DNA of 64,000 nt from Limnanthes douglasii subsp. nivea (GCA_036936605.1 JAUPFV010000005.1:53154742-53218741), one strand, 5' to 3'; positions 1-10,860 are shown, numbered from the stretch's first letter. The notes: generated by a model from the letters alone, not told the origin. Translations and numbers: made by a program.

Positions 1-345
1 GGACAGAACATTTCGAACACTCAGCCCATTGAACTGTTCGGACTATGACAAAAGTACTAAAAAACCTAAACACTTCTTGACTAAGCTGCCTGCTCTCCTA
101 CTAAGAGCTCATGAGTCTTTGAACTTGACCCGGGTCCGTTAAACACGACCCAAAAGCCCATAAGGCCCAGATGTAAGGGTATAAATACCCAACCACCTGC
201 ATTAAATATTGGGAATGAAAATTAAATACAACCAGACTGCTTAATTCTCCCTCTAGACTCTATTCTAAATATTAAACACCCGCATACTTCCACAAAACAC
301 CAAACAAATTACAAGCTTACCCTCAGGCGATAATTATCCTCACCA
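1..345 (+). repeat. 5' LTR of element A (partial)
   Basis: Aligns base for base with the LTR at 11206-11612; window base 1 corresponds to 11268, so about 62 bp are missing to the left. It ends in CACCA (TG...CA type termini) immediately before the primer binding site. A TATA box TATAAATA lies at 180-187. Confidence 0.93.
180..187 (+). promoter_or_regulatory. LTR TATA box, element A 5' LTR
   Basis: TATAAATA followed by CCCAACCACC. The same block is present in every Tat LTR in the window and is the likely core promoter for the genomic RNA. Confidence 0.7.
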
Positions 346-348
346 AAT

Positions 349-365
349 TGGCGACCACAGTGGGA
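349..365 (+). other. Primer binding site of element A
   Basis: TGGCGACCACAGTGGGA starts 3 bp after the LTR end and is repeated in element D; C has the same with one change. It starts with TGG, complementary to a tRNA CCA tail, and resembles the tRNA-Arg type site of Ogre/Tat elements without matching it exactly. The tRNA is inferred. Confidence 0.75.
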
Positions 366-417
366 GAAGAAGGTGCCTGAATCAAGCATTCGAAACCAGA
401 AAGAAAAGTCACTCTGA

Positions 418-2759
418 ATGAATCCGGACGTCCCGGAAGTACCACCAGCTTTGCTCGAAGTGGTGGGTGAAAACGATGAGTACACTATCGAAGAGCGCGA
501 TAGGTTCAAAGGTGAAATAGAAGCTCTGAGGGCAGAAAAGGCTAATATGGGCATGAAAGAAAAGTCAAAAGCATCGGTTGCTCATCACACCGATAACCCC
601 AGAGAGCATGAGCCTTCAAAGACTCATGTGAGTACCAAAAAGACTCGTGCCAGCTCTAAAAAGTCTCACCGGTCTGAGCCAGTGGAGAGTTCTGACTCAG
701 GCTCAGAATCCTCTGATAGCTCTTCGGATGACGAGGGAGTTGAAGAATCCTTATCCTCTAGCAGCGATGAGGGTCGAACTAAAAAGAATCAAAAGCAGAT
801 CAAAAAATATTCGAGAAAAATGGATAGACATGGAAGGATGAAGAGATATATCGGCAAAGGGTCATCTCACAGCCGGAGGCATGTGGACCAGATGTTGATG
901 GATCCTTTCGCTTTCCATGATGAACTAGGTATCTTTGCGACTCCCAATGAAGATAATGTGTTCAGTCGTGGTCGAAATTGGAGGCAATCTCCATTGTCTT
1001 CTAAAATATGTCTGGAAACCTCCCCAAGAGGTTTGACAGCACCAAAATGGAAAAGTATGATGGCAGTACTGATCCGGACAATCATTTAGAGCAATTCAAG
1101 AACTTTATGATGAACTTTGATGACGATGATAAGCTACTTTGTAGAGCATTCTCCCATTCATTTACGGGGAGTGCTCTGAAATGGTATAACAGTCTACCAC
1201 AAGGTTGTATCAAGAATTTCGATACTTTTTGGGTGGCCTTTCGAAGGCAGTTCGTTGGAAGTAAAGAGCTAAAGGGCAATGGAGACACAATAATCCATTG
1301 TGCTCAGGAACCAAACGAGTCCGTAAAAGAATATATAAGTCGTTTTGTGAACACCAAGAATGGGTTGGCTGATTGCTTCGAGTAAGTGGCAATAGCATCC
1401 TTAAGACAGGGCTTGAATCCTGGCAATTTGGCTGATTCAGTGACCAGAAAGAAGGCCATGACCTGGGGAGGGTTGCTGAATCAGGTTGGAAAACAGATTA
1501 ACGTAGACGAAACAAAGAAAACAAGGGTGCACAGGCAAGTGAGGTCTGCTCCGGTGGCACCATATCCCAATCAGAATCAGTCTGGGAACAAGGCAAGGGA
1601 AACCGGACATGGGCATGGTAGGGCTAAAGCTCAGTCTCAGCCAGCTGCTCCTGCTCAGAGTTAGCAATCCAGAAACAAGAGAGGGCCTTGGGTTCAACTG
1701 GACTGGTTCGCAGAATTGAAAGAAAGTGTGGCCACCATTTATGATAAAACAAATGAAGAGGTGCACTATAGAAGACCAGCCACACTGCAATCTCCTAGGG
1801 AGTATCGCAATAACTCTTTCTGCCAGTATCACAATGACACTGGCCATACCACTGATGATTGTATAGCTTTGAAGCAAGAGGTTCAGAACTTGATCGAAAG
1901 GGGAAAACTGTGGGCTTATGTCAAAAGAAGGGGAGGTAACAGGCCTGACAATACTCACCGGGTTGGTCCAAGTAATGCTGCTCCGGAGGGAGCCATGGTT
2001 ATAATTGAGAGGTTTCATGTGGAATCTGAGTACTTGGATCCTGATCCAACTCGAAACAGAGTAGGTGCAATTGAGGAATGTTGTAGGACGGTCTCCGGGC
2101 TCATTAAGTTTTTTGAGTCACTTACAATTTTCGGAGGGGATACTATGACAGCTCCTACTGCTTCTTCGAGGAAGAGGCATGTATACACTTTAGCCACCCA
2201 ACTAGAAGGAGGCATGACTTCCTATCAATCACAAAATCCATTCCCCTTCATTGTTTTCGATGAAGATGATTTAAGAGATATATGTGGCCCCCATGAAGAT
2301 GTTGTTGTCATAGGAGCATCTATTGCAGGCAATGACATAAGACGAATTCTGGTGGATACTGGAAGCTCAGCCAATATCATTTTCTTAACCACGTACAAGA
2401 GAATGAAGAATCCAGTTGTAATTCAGGGTTCGGACAGATCAATTATGGGCTTTACCGGCAGCTCAGCAGATGTGATCAGAGAGTTCGAAGAAGAAGTTCT
2501 ATTGGGCAAGGGCCCTTTCAAGAAAATGGTCAGGATACTTTTTATCGTGGTGGATTGTCCCACTTGCTATAATGCTATTCTAGGGAGGTCTTGGCTCTCT
2601 AGGATGCATACAGTGGCTTCAACAGTCCACCAGTGCTTGAAATATGCTGTTCAGGGACAGGTGGGAGTCGTCAGGAGCAGTCAAAAGGTTGCAAGAGAAT
2701 GTTATGCTACAGCTCTGGCTCCCTGGACACTGGGGGCAGTTCGTATCAACGAACAATAG
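418..2759 (+). pseudogene. gag-pro: gag-protease of element A (broken)
   Basis: Encodes the structural Gag protein and an aspartic protease. The start at 418 (Met-Asn-Pro) is shared with D. An acidic, Ser- and Lys-rich N-terminus leads into a Retrotrans_gag-type capsid region (about 1085-1375, with the ALKWYNSLPQG motif). A zinc-knuckle-like motif C-x2-H-x4-H-x4-C follows at 1821-1862, and the protease active site DTGSS is at 2355-2369. Breaks seen: a 1-bp deletion near 1008 relative to D, TAA at 1383 and TAG at 1662. The reading frame ends at a UAG (2757-2759) present in all four copies. Without the breaks it would be one Gag-Pro polyprotein of about 780 residues. Confidence 0.9.
2757..2759 (+). 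other. Conserved UAG between protease and reverse transcriptase (element A)
   Basis: The context is CAA TAG CAA TTT. The frame stays open on both sides and continues into reverse transcriptase at 2760 without a shift. The same stop is at 13023 (B), 32335 (D) and 27674-27672 on the minus strand (C). It may be a readthrough stop setting the Gag-Pro to Gag-Pro-Pol ratio; that role is inferred. Confidence 0.6.
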
Positions 2760-3395
2760 CAATTTGAGGGTCTTTCTGGGGGTAAGGGTGAAATTGATGA
2801 CCCCAGAGAGACCCCTGGAGTCTTAATACCAGTCGAAGAGGTAGAGACACACTGTTTAGAAGAAGGGAAGAGTGTCAAGATAGGGTCTAAGATGCCACCC
2901 GGTTTGAAAAATGAGATGCTAAAGTTTTTGAAGAGTCATCAGCATGTTTTTGCTTGGTGTAATGCCGATGTTACTGGGGTTCCACCAGGTGTAATATCAC
3001 ATCAACTATCCGTCCGGAAAGACATTGCACTAGTAGTTCAAAAGAGAAGGGCTTTTTCCAAGGAAAAGGCTGATGTCATTGTTCAAGAGGTGGACAGGCT
3101 CACAAAGATGGGGCATATCAAAGAGTCTCAATATCCTTTGTGGACTGCCAATCCGGTTCTGGTGAAAAAGAAAAATGGCAAGTGGCGCATGTGCATTGAC
3201 TTCACAGATCTCAATAGAGCTTGCCCAAAAGATTTGTATCCAGTTCCCCGGATAGACCAACTAGTAGACTCCACCTCTGGGAACAAGCTACTATCCTTTA
3301 TGGATGATTTCTCTGGGTACAATTAAATCCAAGTAGATCCGAAGGATCAAGAGCATACCACATTTGTCACTAACAGAGGTCTTCATCGCTACAAG

Positions 3396-4668
3396 TAGAG
3401 CTGTCAATTTTGGACACGACCTGTAAACCCAACACGAACACGACCCGAAATTTTAGGGTTAGAGACCTAATATTTCAGACCCGATGAAATTAAGACACGA
3501 CACGAACCCGACTCGAAAAAAAACGGGTCGGGTTCGGGTTGGGTTCGTATCACCTGAAACTGACCTGTAAAACCCGAAAAGACCTGTAAACCCGAAACCT
3601 GACCTATAAAACCCGAAAAGACCCGTAAACCCGAAAAGACATGTGAAACCCGAAAAGACATGTAAACCCAAAACAGACCTGTAAAACCCAAAAGACTTGT
3701 ACACCTGTAAAATAAAATACTGAAAACACTTAATAAAATAATATTATTTTAAAAATTTGACCTATAAATTAGAACACCAAAATACTTATAAAACTTTATT
3801 AATGAAATAATTTTATTTTAAATTTAAAAGATATAAAATAAATAGTATACTTAAATAAGTATATGAGGGAGGACAAATGATGGTTCACATGTTTGCTATA
3901 AAGTTTTGAATTTTATTCTTCTTTCACGTATATTAATAAAGTTTTGAATCTTTCATCTTCTGTGTATATAGATTATAATATTAAAAAATAAAAAATGGAA
4001 ATGATTTATTATTTAACAGTTTTTTATCTGATTTGTGTGAGTTTGCTAGATTTATTATTAGATATTGAATGCATTCAATCTTGTTTTGTGGGATGAATCA
4101 ATTTACAATTCTAGTGGTTATTTGTTAAGAAGTGACAACTTAATGGTTATTTGATATTTTCTGAAATTTATTTAATTTATCTCATGTATTTTTTTCATGT
4201 TTAGGTGAGATGGCAAACCCATCATCACCATATATATTACGATAAGATAACTTCACCGGTGATAGTAAAGCCGGTGTAAATATATGGAGTAAGCGTATCT
4301 TGACTTTATATAAATATAGTGGACCAATAAAATTTCAAAAGGGGATGTAGCTCAAATGGTAGAGTGCCCGCTTTGCATGAGGGAGGTACTGGGTTCGATC
4401 CCTTGCATCTCCATTTATTAAGTTTTTCCTTTACCCAAAATTTCTGTCAAACAGGTTGGGTTCGTGTCAAACGGGTGTTTTGTGTTGGATACAATTTCGT
4501 GTCAAACAGGTCGGGTTCGGGTCCAACAGGTTTTTAACAGGTCGGGTTCGGGTCTTTGAACCTGACATGAATTTCGGGTTCGGGTCGGGTTCGTGTCACA
4601 GGTTCTAAAATTTCGGGTTGGTCAAAACCGACACGAACACGACCCGAAACCCGAAATTGACAGCCCTA
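3396..4668. mobile_element. Non-autonomous hAT-type DNA transposon inside RT of element A
   Basis: The ends are inverted repeats: TAGAGCTGTCAATTTTGG on the left and TAGGGCTGTCAATTTCGG on the complement of the right. It is flanked by a perfect 8-bp target duplication GCTACAAG at 3388-3395 and 4669-4676. An 8-bp duplication with TAG-starting ends fits the hAT superfamily. Subterminal regions hold many short degenerate repeats of the type AACCCGAAAAGACCTGTAAA (left, about 3410-3710) and CAGGTCGGGTTCGGGTC (right, about 4440-4650). No transposase is encoded. The middle is AT-rich and carries a tRNA-like gene. Confidence 0.9.
4341..4413 (+). tRNA. tRNA-Ala (anticodon TGC), possibly a decayed copy
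   Basis: A 73-nt cloverleaf: acceptor stem GGGGATG / CATCTCC with the G3:U70 wobble that marks alanine tRNAs, discriminator A73, a D-arm with AAATGGTA loop, anticodon loop TTTGCAT (TGC) and T-loop TTCGATC. It resembles plant nuclear tRNA-Ala(TGC). Two mismatches are visible: G30-A40 in the anticodon stem and T50-T64 in the T stem. A T5 run at 4423-4427 could end RNA polymerase III transcription. It lies wholly inside the hAT element. Whether it is functional is uncertain. Confidence 0.8.
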
Positions 4669-7320
4669 GCTACAAGGTAATGCCATTTGGATTAAAAAAT
4701 GCTGGGGCTACTTATCAGAGATTAGTAAATAAGGCTTTTTCTGATCAGATTGGAAGAAATATGGAAGTATACATCGATGACATGACGGTGAAGAGTGTGG
4801 ATGAGCAATTGCACTTGGCTGACCTCCAAGAAACTTTTGCCAACTTAGTAAAAGTGAATTTGAAGTTAAACCCATAAAAATGTGTGTTCAGAGTGCAGTC
4901 CGAGAAATTTCTAGGCTATATTATAAGTGAGCATGGGATACAGCCCGATTCGGACCAGCTTAACGCTCTACTCCAGATGGAGCCACCTCGAAATATTAAA
5001 GAAGTACAGCGACTAACGTGGAGATTAGCTGCTTTAAACAGATTTATCTCAAGGTCTTCGGACAGGTGCGCCCCTTTCTTTCAAACCTTAAAGGGTGCGA
5101 AGGGATTCGATTGGACCTCACAGTGCGATGAGGCTTTTAATGAGATCAAGAAGCACTTGTCCTCCCCCAAAACTTTGTTTAAACCAGTTGATGGGGAGAC
5201 ACTCTTCGTATATTTGGCGGTTTTAAGTTGTGCCATCAGTGCTGTGTTGGTAAGAGAAGTGGATAGTCATCCCCATCCAGTGTACTACATTAGCAAAATT
5301 TTGATAGATGCAGAAAGGCGTTACTTGAAACTCGAGAAATTAGTATTAGCCCTGGTAATAGCTGCAAGAAAAATGAGACCTTATTTCCAGGCTCATCCTA
5401 TCATCGTCTGGACTTCTTTTCCCTTGAAGAACGTCCTCCAAAAGGCAGACATTTCAAGCAGGATGACTAAATGGTCAGTAGAGTTGGGAGATTTCGACAT
5501 AGATTTTGCTCCTCGAACAGCAGTTAAGGCCCAAGTTGTGGCTGATTTTTTGGTTGAATTTCACTCCGACACAGATTTGGAGCAGGCTACTGACATAAAA
5601 GATAAAAAGGTATGGGTCGTCCGGACAGATGGTGGATCTAGCACTATGGGATGTGGTGCCGAGGTGTGTTTGACTTCTCCATATGGTGACAAAATGTACC
5701 AAACTATATGTTTTGCTTTCAGGGCATCCAATAATGAGTCCGAGTACGAAGCAGCTATAGCTGGATTAAAGTTAGCCTACATTTGTGGGGCTAAGAGGGT
5801 CAGGCTACTAAGTGACTCCCAGCTTCTTATCCATCATGCCCAAGGTCAATCTGAGGCTAAAAATGAGCACCTTGTGAAATATTTACTCCTTCTTAAAAAT
5901 GAAGCACTCAGGTTTAAAAGTGTTGCTTATGAACATATACCCCGGACAGAAAATGAGTTAGCAGACTCATTGGCAACCATAGCATACACAGAGTCATATC
6001 CATGGATCCATGTGCTGGAAAGCCCCTCCATTCAACTTAATATGGGTAAGGAAGAGGAAATTTTTGAAGTACAGATAAAACAACCCCAGGATTGGAGATT
6101 TCCTCTCCTGCAATACCTCTCCGATGGTATCGTGCCTCCGGATAAATCATTGCCAAGAACATTGAAACACAAAGCTCGTGGTTTTATCATATTGAGAGAC
6201 GTTTTGTATAAAAAGTCTTACAGTAAACCTCTTCTGCGTTGTTTGGGGGGTGATGAGTCTCAAGTAGTCCTCTCCGAATTGCATGATGGTGAGGGATCAG
6301 CTCATTGTGGATCCAGGGCTTTAACAAGGAGGGTTTTACGGGCCGGTTACTATTGGCCATCTATCATGAAAGATGCTAAGGAATTGGTAAGAAGGTGTGA
6401 CCCATGCCAGAGGTACAACAATGAAATTCATGTCCCGGCCATTCCTTTAGAGTCAATTTCTGAGCCTATTCCTTTCGCTCGATGGGGGTTGGATTTAGTA
6501 GGGCCTCTCCCTATGTCATCCGGAGGACGCAAAACTATAATTGTTGCTATAGATTACTTTTCGAAGTGGATTGAAGCAGCCCCTCTAGCAGGAAAAACGT
6601 CAGAAGCTGTCATAAAATTCATTATATCCAACATCTGTTGCAGATTTGGTGTCCCACGAAAGATAACAACAGACAATGGGACACAGTTCGACAATAAGGA
6701 AATTGAGAGCTTCTGTGCCTCAAGGGGTATACAACATTGTTTCTCTTCACCTTTCCACCCACAAGCAAATGGGCAAGTTGAAGTGGCTAACAGAACTATA
6801 CTGTCCGGTTTGAAGAATAATTTGGAAGGGGCTGCTGGGAAGTGGCCTAGTTATTTCCAAGAGGTCTTGTGGGCCTACCGGACGACACCTGGGGCTGCAA
6901 CACAAGAGTCACCCTTTGCTTTGGTCTATGGGATGGATGCAGTATCTCCCATAGAAGCAAATCTCCCATCATTTCGTGTTCACAACTTCTCCGAACGCGC
7001 TAACGAGGTGGCTATCAGAGGTCAGCTCGATCTGGTAGAAGAAAGACGAGTTAAAGCTCATCTTAGAGTTGCACACTATCAGGGTTTGATGAGAAGCAGA
7101 TTTGCTTCCAAAGTTAAAAGAAGAGATTTCAACCGGGGGGACAAGGTATTGAGGAAAGTCTTCTTACACACTAAAGAAAAGCTCCAACTTGGGAAGGACC
7201 TTATATGGTTGTTGAAAGGCTTAAACCTGGAACATATTGGCTAGAAGACAAGGATGGAAGAGTTTTGACTCACCCTTGGAATATCGAACATCTCCAGATG
7301 TACTTGGAGTAGCATTTGTA

Positions 7321-7358
7321 TAAATATTTACTTGTTTAAACATCCATGTAAATATTTA
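7321..7358 (+). other. Inverted repeat just after pol stop (element A)
   Basis: TAAATATTTAC (7321-7331) and GTAAATATTTA (7348-7358) form an 11-bp perfect stem with a 16-nt loop, 8 nt beyond the pol stop. B and D keep it at the same place. Confidence 0.6.
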
Positions 7359-7660
7359 GGGGCATACTCTTTCCTCCATAGTGGCACGGGGAGGTTTTAA
7401 TGAGGTGTCCGGGCTTTTGAATAAAATTTGATGCCTTCTTAAAAAATTTCTGAAGTGTTTTAAGTTTTATCCTTTGTCACACTATCCGGATTGAAATAAA
7501 AGAGTGATGACCACTTAAATATTCGTCATCGGAGAATTTAAACACTCTCACTATGAAATAACTAAAGGCTGTTTAAACTCTAGCCATCAAAATTGGAACA
7601 GACAATGAAAGAAGATGAGAATTGCACAAAACAAAAATATTCATTAAAATAACTTAAAGT

Positions 7661-7764
7661 GCCTTGGCCCTCCAAGTACTTTTGAATTGTCAAAATAGAA
7701 CAAAAAACCTATCCGGTCAGATACCAGACACAATTACAAAAAAGAGTGCCTTGGCCATCCAAGG
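7661..7764 (-). terminator. Hairpin array in the 3' region of the antisense gene (element A)
   Basis: Three short inverted repeats lie just downstream of the antisense gene: CCTTGG/CCAAGT near 7663-7680 (decayed), TCCGGT/ACCAGA at 7712-7727, and CCTTGG/CCAAGG at 7749-7764. The same order is found in B, D and C. A role in 3'-end formation of the antisense mRNA is inferred. Confidence 0.45.
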
Positions 7765-7803
7765 ACTTTAGTTTGGGTAAACAAGTAAAAAGTAAATCAT
7801 GAG

Positions 7804-10764
7804 TTAAGGTTGAGCCTTTGAAGATGGCTCACATTCATCTGTCTTTTTCTTCCCTTTGAGATCACTTTTCTCTTCGTTGGGGCTCTCCCCGATGTGTTCT
7901 TCGTCATCCGATGAGGAAGTACTGGAGTAACCATACCTGTCGCCTTCAGCCATTGTATGATACGGGAGGTCGTCAGACTCAACATGAAGCCATAAATCCC
8001 CTATGTTCCTCTTCAGAAACTTCTCATGGAAGAGTAGAACCATGTCAGACCTCACCTTGGCATACATTTCCTCCTGGGTGTCGATCACGTTGTTGGCATA
8101 AGCGTCGATCTTGGCTTGGATCTTGGCCTCCTGCTCCCTTAGCAAAGTAGCTTTCTCCTCGGCAGCCTTGGACACTGTATTCTCAAGAGCAATTTTGTCA
8201 TTGGTCAAGTTGGTGATGATTTGGTCTTTGGCCTTGGATTCCCCCTTTGAGGTGGCAAGATATTTCTCCAGTCCGGACATCTTCTCCCGGAGCTCTGTGA
8301 TGGTGTCCTCTAATGTGGTGACTTTTGTGGTACTTGCCTCTTGGTTTCTCTTCAACTCCTCGTTTTCTTTCTTTAGAATGGCAGCGTTTGAAGTGGCAGT
8401 GTGAAGGTCATCGGACAGCCTCTCTTTGTCAGACTTAAGATCCGTGATAATGTCTGCCTGATTCCGAACTTGTTTCTCCAACGCAAGTACAGGCTGAACA
8501 TTGCTTAATAAAGAGTGGGCTATGACATCCCTTTCACTTGAAACAATAAAGGTCTTACCATTGAAAGTGACTGTATTTGAGGTGCTCGGAGGGAGATAAG
8601 GCCAAGCAAATTCATCTCTGGGAAGATTGATGAAGTACTCACCAAGCCCACCAAGACCGGTGATGTCTACCCCATCAATGTTGAGATCTCCCCCTTCAAC
8701 CTCATCGGTATGGAAGTCGCCCGGTATTTCCTCCGCTTGTGTTGGGTCAGTAGGATCAGCTTGGGAAGGAGGCTCCGAAGCCCGGAGAGAAAGCTCGTCA
8801 CCCTTAGAGGTCTTCTTCTTCTTGGCCTCCCTGTCTTTGCTTTCACTTCCCTGTTTACGATTTCTTTTGGAAACCCTTGAAGGTTTTGGGGGTGCACTTC
8901 TTGTCTTTCAGTCTCCTGCTCCACCACTTCCAGGAGAGCAACATCAATTTGGCTGTGGACTGGCCCCTCCGGATTTATTGGAGCATCCTCCTCCGCCTCA
9001 GCAGGGTTAGCTCCACCCACCACCTTCTTGCCTTTCTTTTTACCCTTCATCTTGCTTGGGGCTTTGGCCCGGCCTGGAAAGTAGAGTGTCCCATCTGGTT
9101 CATGGGTCCTTTTAAGCACAACATCCGGAGGAGGCTGAGTGGTGAGCTCCTCCCAAGTCAAGTCTCTCCGACCTGTGGTGTTCCACAAGTGAGACCTTGC
9201 CAAGTTGCCTCCGGTAAAAGCAGCATGGAACCGGTTCCCCCACCTCTCAGCAGTCCAAGCATTGATCTTGGTGCAAGTAGCCTGCCCGGTTTTCAGGTAA
9301 TAACTGAATTCCTTGGGTAGTTCTGCTGAGGAAAAAGTAAGACCAATTAGTTTAAACTAACTCTAAAAAAAGAGAGAGACAAAAATATAAAGCAGGAGAC
9401 TTACGGTCACTCCTCCACCTGCTTCTAAGAAGGCTTGGGTTCACTCCGGACTTGATCTTCTTTCCGTTCTCCCAAGCACCACTAACAAACAGGAACTGGG
9501 TCCTCCAATTCCTCTCCACCTCTAACAAATCATCTACAGCTTTGAAATTATCCCCCATATTGAAATGGTAAAATGGGATGTGGTGGTTTCTACAAATACT
9601 GGCCACAGCAGCAAACTCCTCCATTAGCAGAGGAATCCCGGAGAGCCTCGAAGCCATGATGCAGGACATGAGGGTGTACCAGGCGTTGGGGCTCAACTAG
9701 CTCGGACAGAGTTTTATCAGATGGAAGTATTTGACAATTTCTGGGTCCAATGGGAGTCTGAGCCCCCAATTGAATAGCTCCGTGAACATGACAATTTTGC
9801 TTAATTTGTAGTCCGTGGGAGTCTCTGAGTGTATGGGGATCCTGATCTTCACATTCTCCGGTATTCCCCACTTCGTACACATCCGGCCCAACTCAGTTGT
9901 GTGGATGAATGCGTAGTTGATCTTTTGCAAGGAGAGGAGGTACTTAACGCTGACCTTGTGGAAACAAGGCCCCACCGTTCCTTCAAACTCTCCAGCAGAT
10001 CCGGATGCCTCAAGCATAATTTATCTTTGCCTTTGTCCTTTTTGGCAACTATAGCACTACCTGGTCTGACCGGAGGGCTCAGACTCAAATGGAGCCTCTT
10101 CAACAGAGTCCTCCATTACTTCCTCCATAATTGTTGAAGGATTTTCAGCAGCAGTAGTAGGGGGAGGGTTCAAATCTGGCTCAGCCTGGTCTCCGGACTG
10201 CTGGGCCTCAGTGTACTTTTGGCTTTTGGCCTCCAGTTGGGGCTCTGGTGCAGATGCTTCTCTTTGAAGACTTGGACTGGTGCCCTCCGGACCGGACAGT
10301 CTGTCCTTGGGAGCTCTGATGGGCACTTCTGACCTAGTGCTGCTGTCTTTAGCACCCGATTTAGAAGGAGTGCTCTTAGAAGCCTGGCCTTTAACTAACC
10401 GGCCTCTTCTCCGGTGAACTAGTTTTTTAGGGGAGTGCTCAGTATCTGACCTCATAGCTATGAAGGGGAAGGGTTTTTTGAAACTGGTTACAGTGATGCC
10501 TGGCTCAACCACAGGTTCTGATTCTTGAACCGAGGAACCTAAGATAATGGGGGAGAGATTGGTTTGGAATAACCTTTTCGGCTTGGTGCCTTTAGAGGAA
10601 GAAGAGCCTTGATCCGACTCTGTGGCTGAAGTTACTGGTCTGTCGATGGGCGAAACGGGTAGTCTTGCTGCGATGCGTCTTTCCCTTTCGACATTTTGCG
10701 CCTTTTCTAATTCAGAAAGGTTGAGCCACCCACCTTTGATCAGTGCGTTCCTCGCTGTAAACAT
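7804..10764 (-). pseudogene. Antisense gene of element A (Tat extra ORF, two exons)
   Basis: A long gene convergent to pol. Exon 1 runs from the ATG at 10764 to 9405: conserved MFTARNALI start, a Ser/Pro-rich linker, then a globular region (about 9950-9430) with KWGIPENVKIRIP and LPLDPEIVKYFHLIKLCPS. That region resembles the Pfam family Transposase_28 ('putative gypsy type transposon'). Exon 2 (9325-7804) has an LARSHLWNTT segment, a Lys-rich nuclear-localisation-like stretch, a long coiled coil (about 8500-8150) and an acidic tail. A GT-AG intron separates the exons. Breaks: a frameshift near 8895 and a TAG near 9700. Extra antisense ORFs are known in Tat elements; the function is unknown. 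Length would be about 960 residues. Confidence 0.85.
9326..9404 (-). other. Intron of antisense gene (element A)
   Basis: Donor GTAAGT and a pyrimidine-rich acceptor ending TTTTTCCTCAG, 79 nt, or 82 nt if the NAGNAG alternative acceptor is used. Both choices keep the frame. Introns sit at the same codon in B, C and D. Confidence 0.75.
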
Positions 10765-10860
10765 AAACTATCTGGGTAAATTTTTGCTTTAGAGAGAAAA
10801 AGTTTTAAGAAGCTGCAGAGTAAACTTGAGAGAGATTGTAAAACAGTAGAAAGTGTTTTA

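Larger units (their letters stand above)
2760..7312 (+). pseudogene. pol: pol of element A: RT, RNase H, second RNase H, integrase
   Basis: Copies element RNA into DNA and integrates it. RT begins at 2760; core motifs are at 3163-3235 and the catalytic YIDD at about 4770-4781. A Ty3-type RNase H (about 5100-5575) is followed by an archaeal-type RNase H (about 5604-6000) with TDGGSS, NNESEYEA, SDSQ and ELADSLA supplying the D-E-D-D residues. Integrase has an HHCC zinc region (6280-6420), D-D-E residues (near 6491, 6669 and 6779) and a C-terminal WEGPY-like region. Breaks: TAA at 3324 (from Gln), the hAT insertion at 3396-4668, TAA at 4875 (from Glu), and a ~16-bp deletion near 7185 that shifts the last ~40 codons. 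From 4884 to 7244 the frame is otherwise open. Confidence 0.93.

Noticed and set aside
1437..2018. Minus-strand frames over gag (up to 193 codons), repeated at 11607 and 31054
   Set aside because: They mirror the sense gag; similarity between copies follows from sense conservation.
2769..2790. Possible 5' splice site GGTAAG just after the UAG in element A
   Set aside because: It lies downstream of the stop, so it could not remove it, and D has GGTGAG there; no matching acceptor was identified.
3459..3704. Minus-strand frames in the hAT left end (repetitive GLFGFYRS-type peptides)
   Set aside because: They arise from non-coding subterminal repeats and have no family resemblance.
8111..9320. 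Plus-strand frames of 79-147 codons across the antisense gene
   Set aside because: They are reflections of the antisense coding strand, have no motifs, and are not conserved as frames in B and D.
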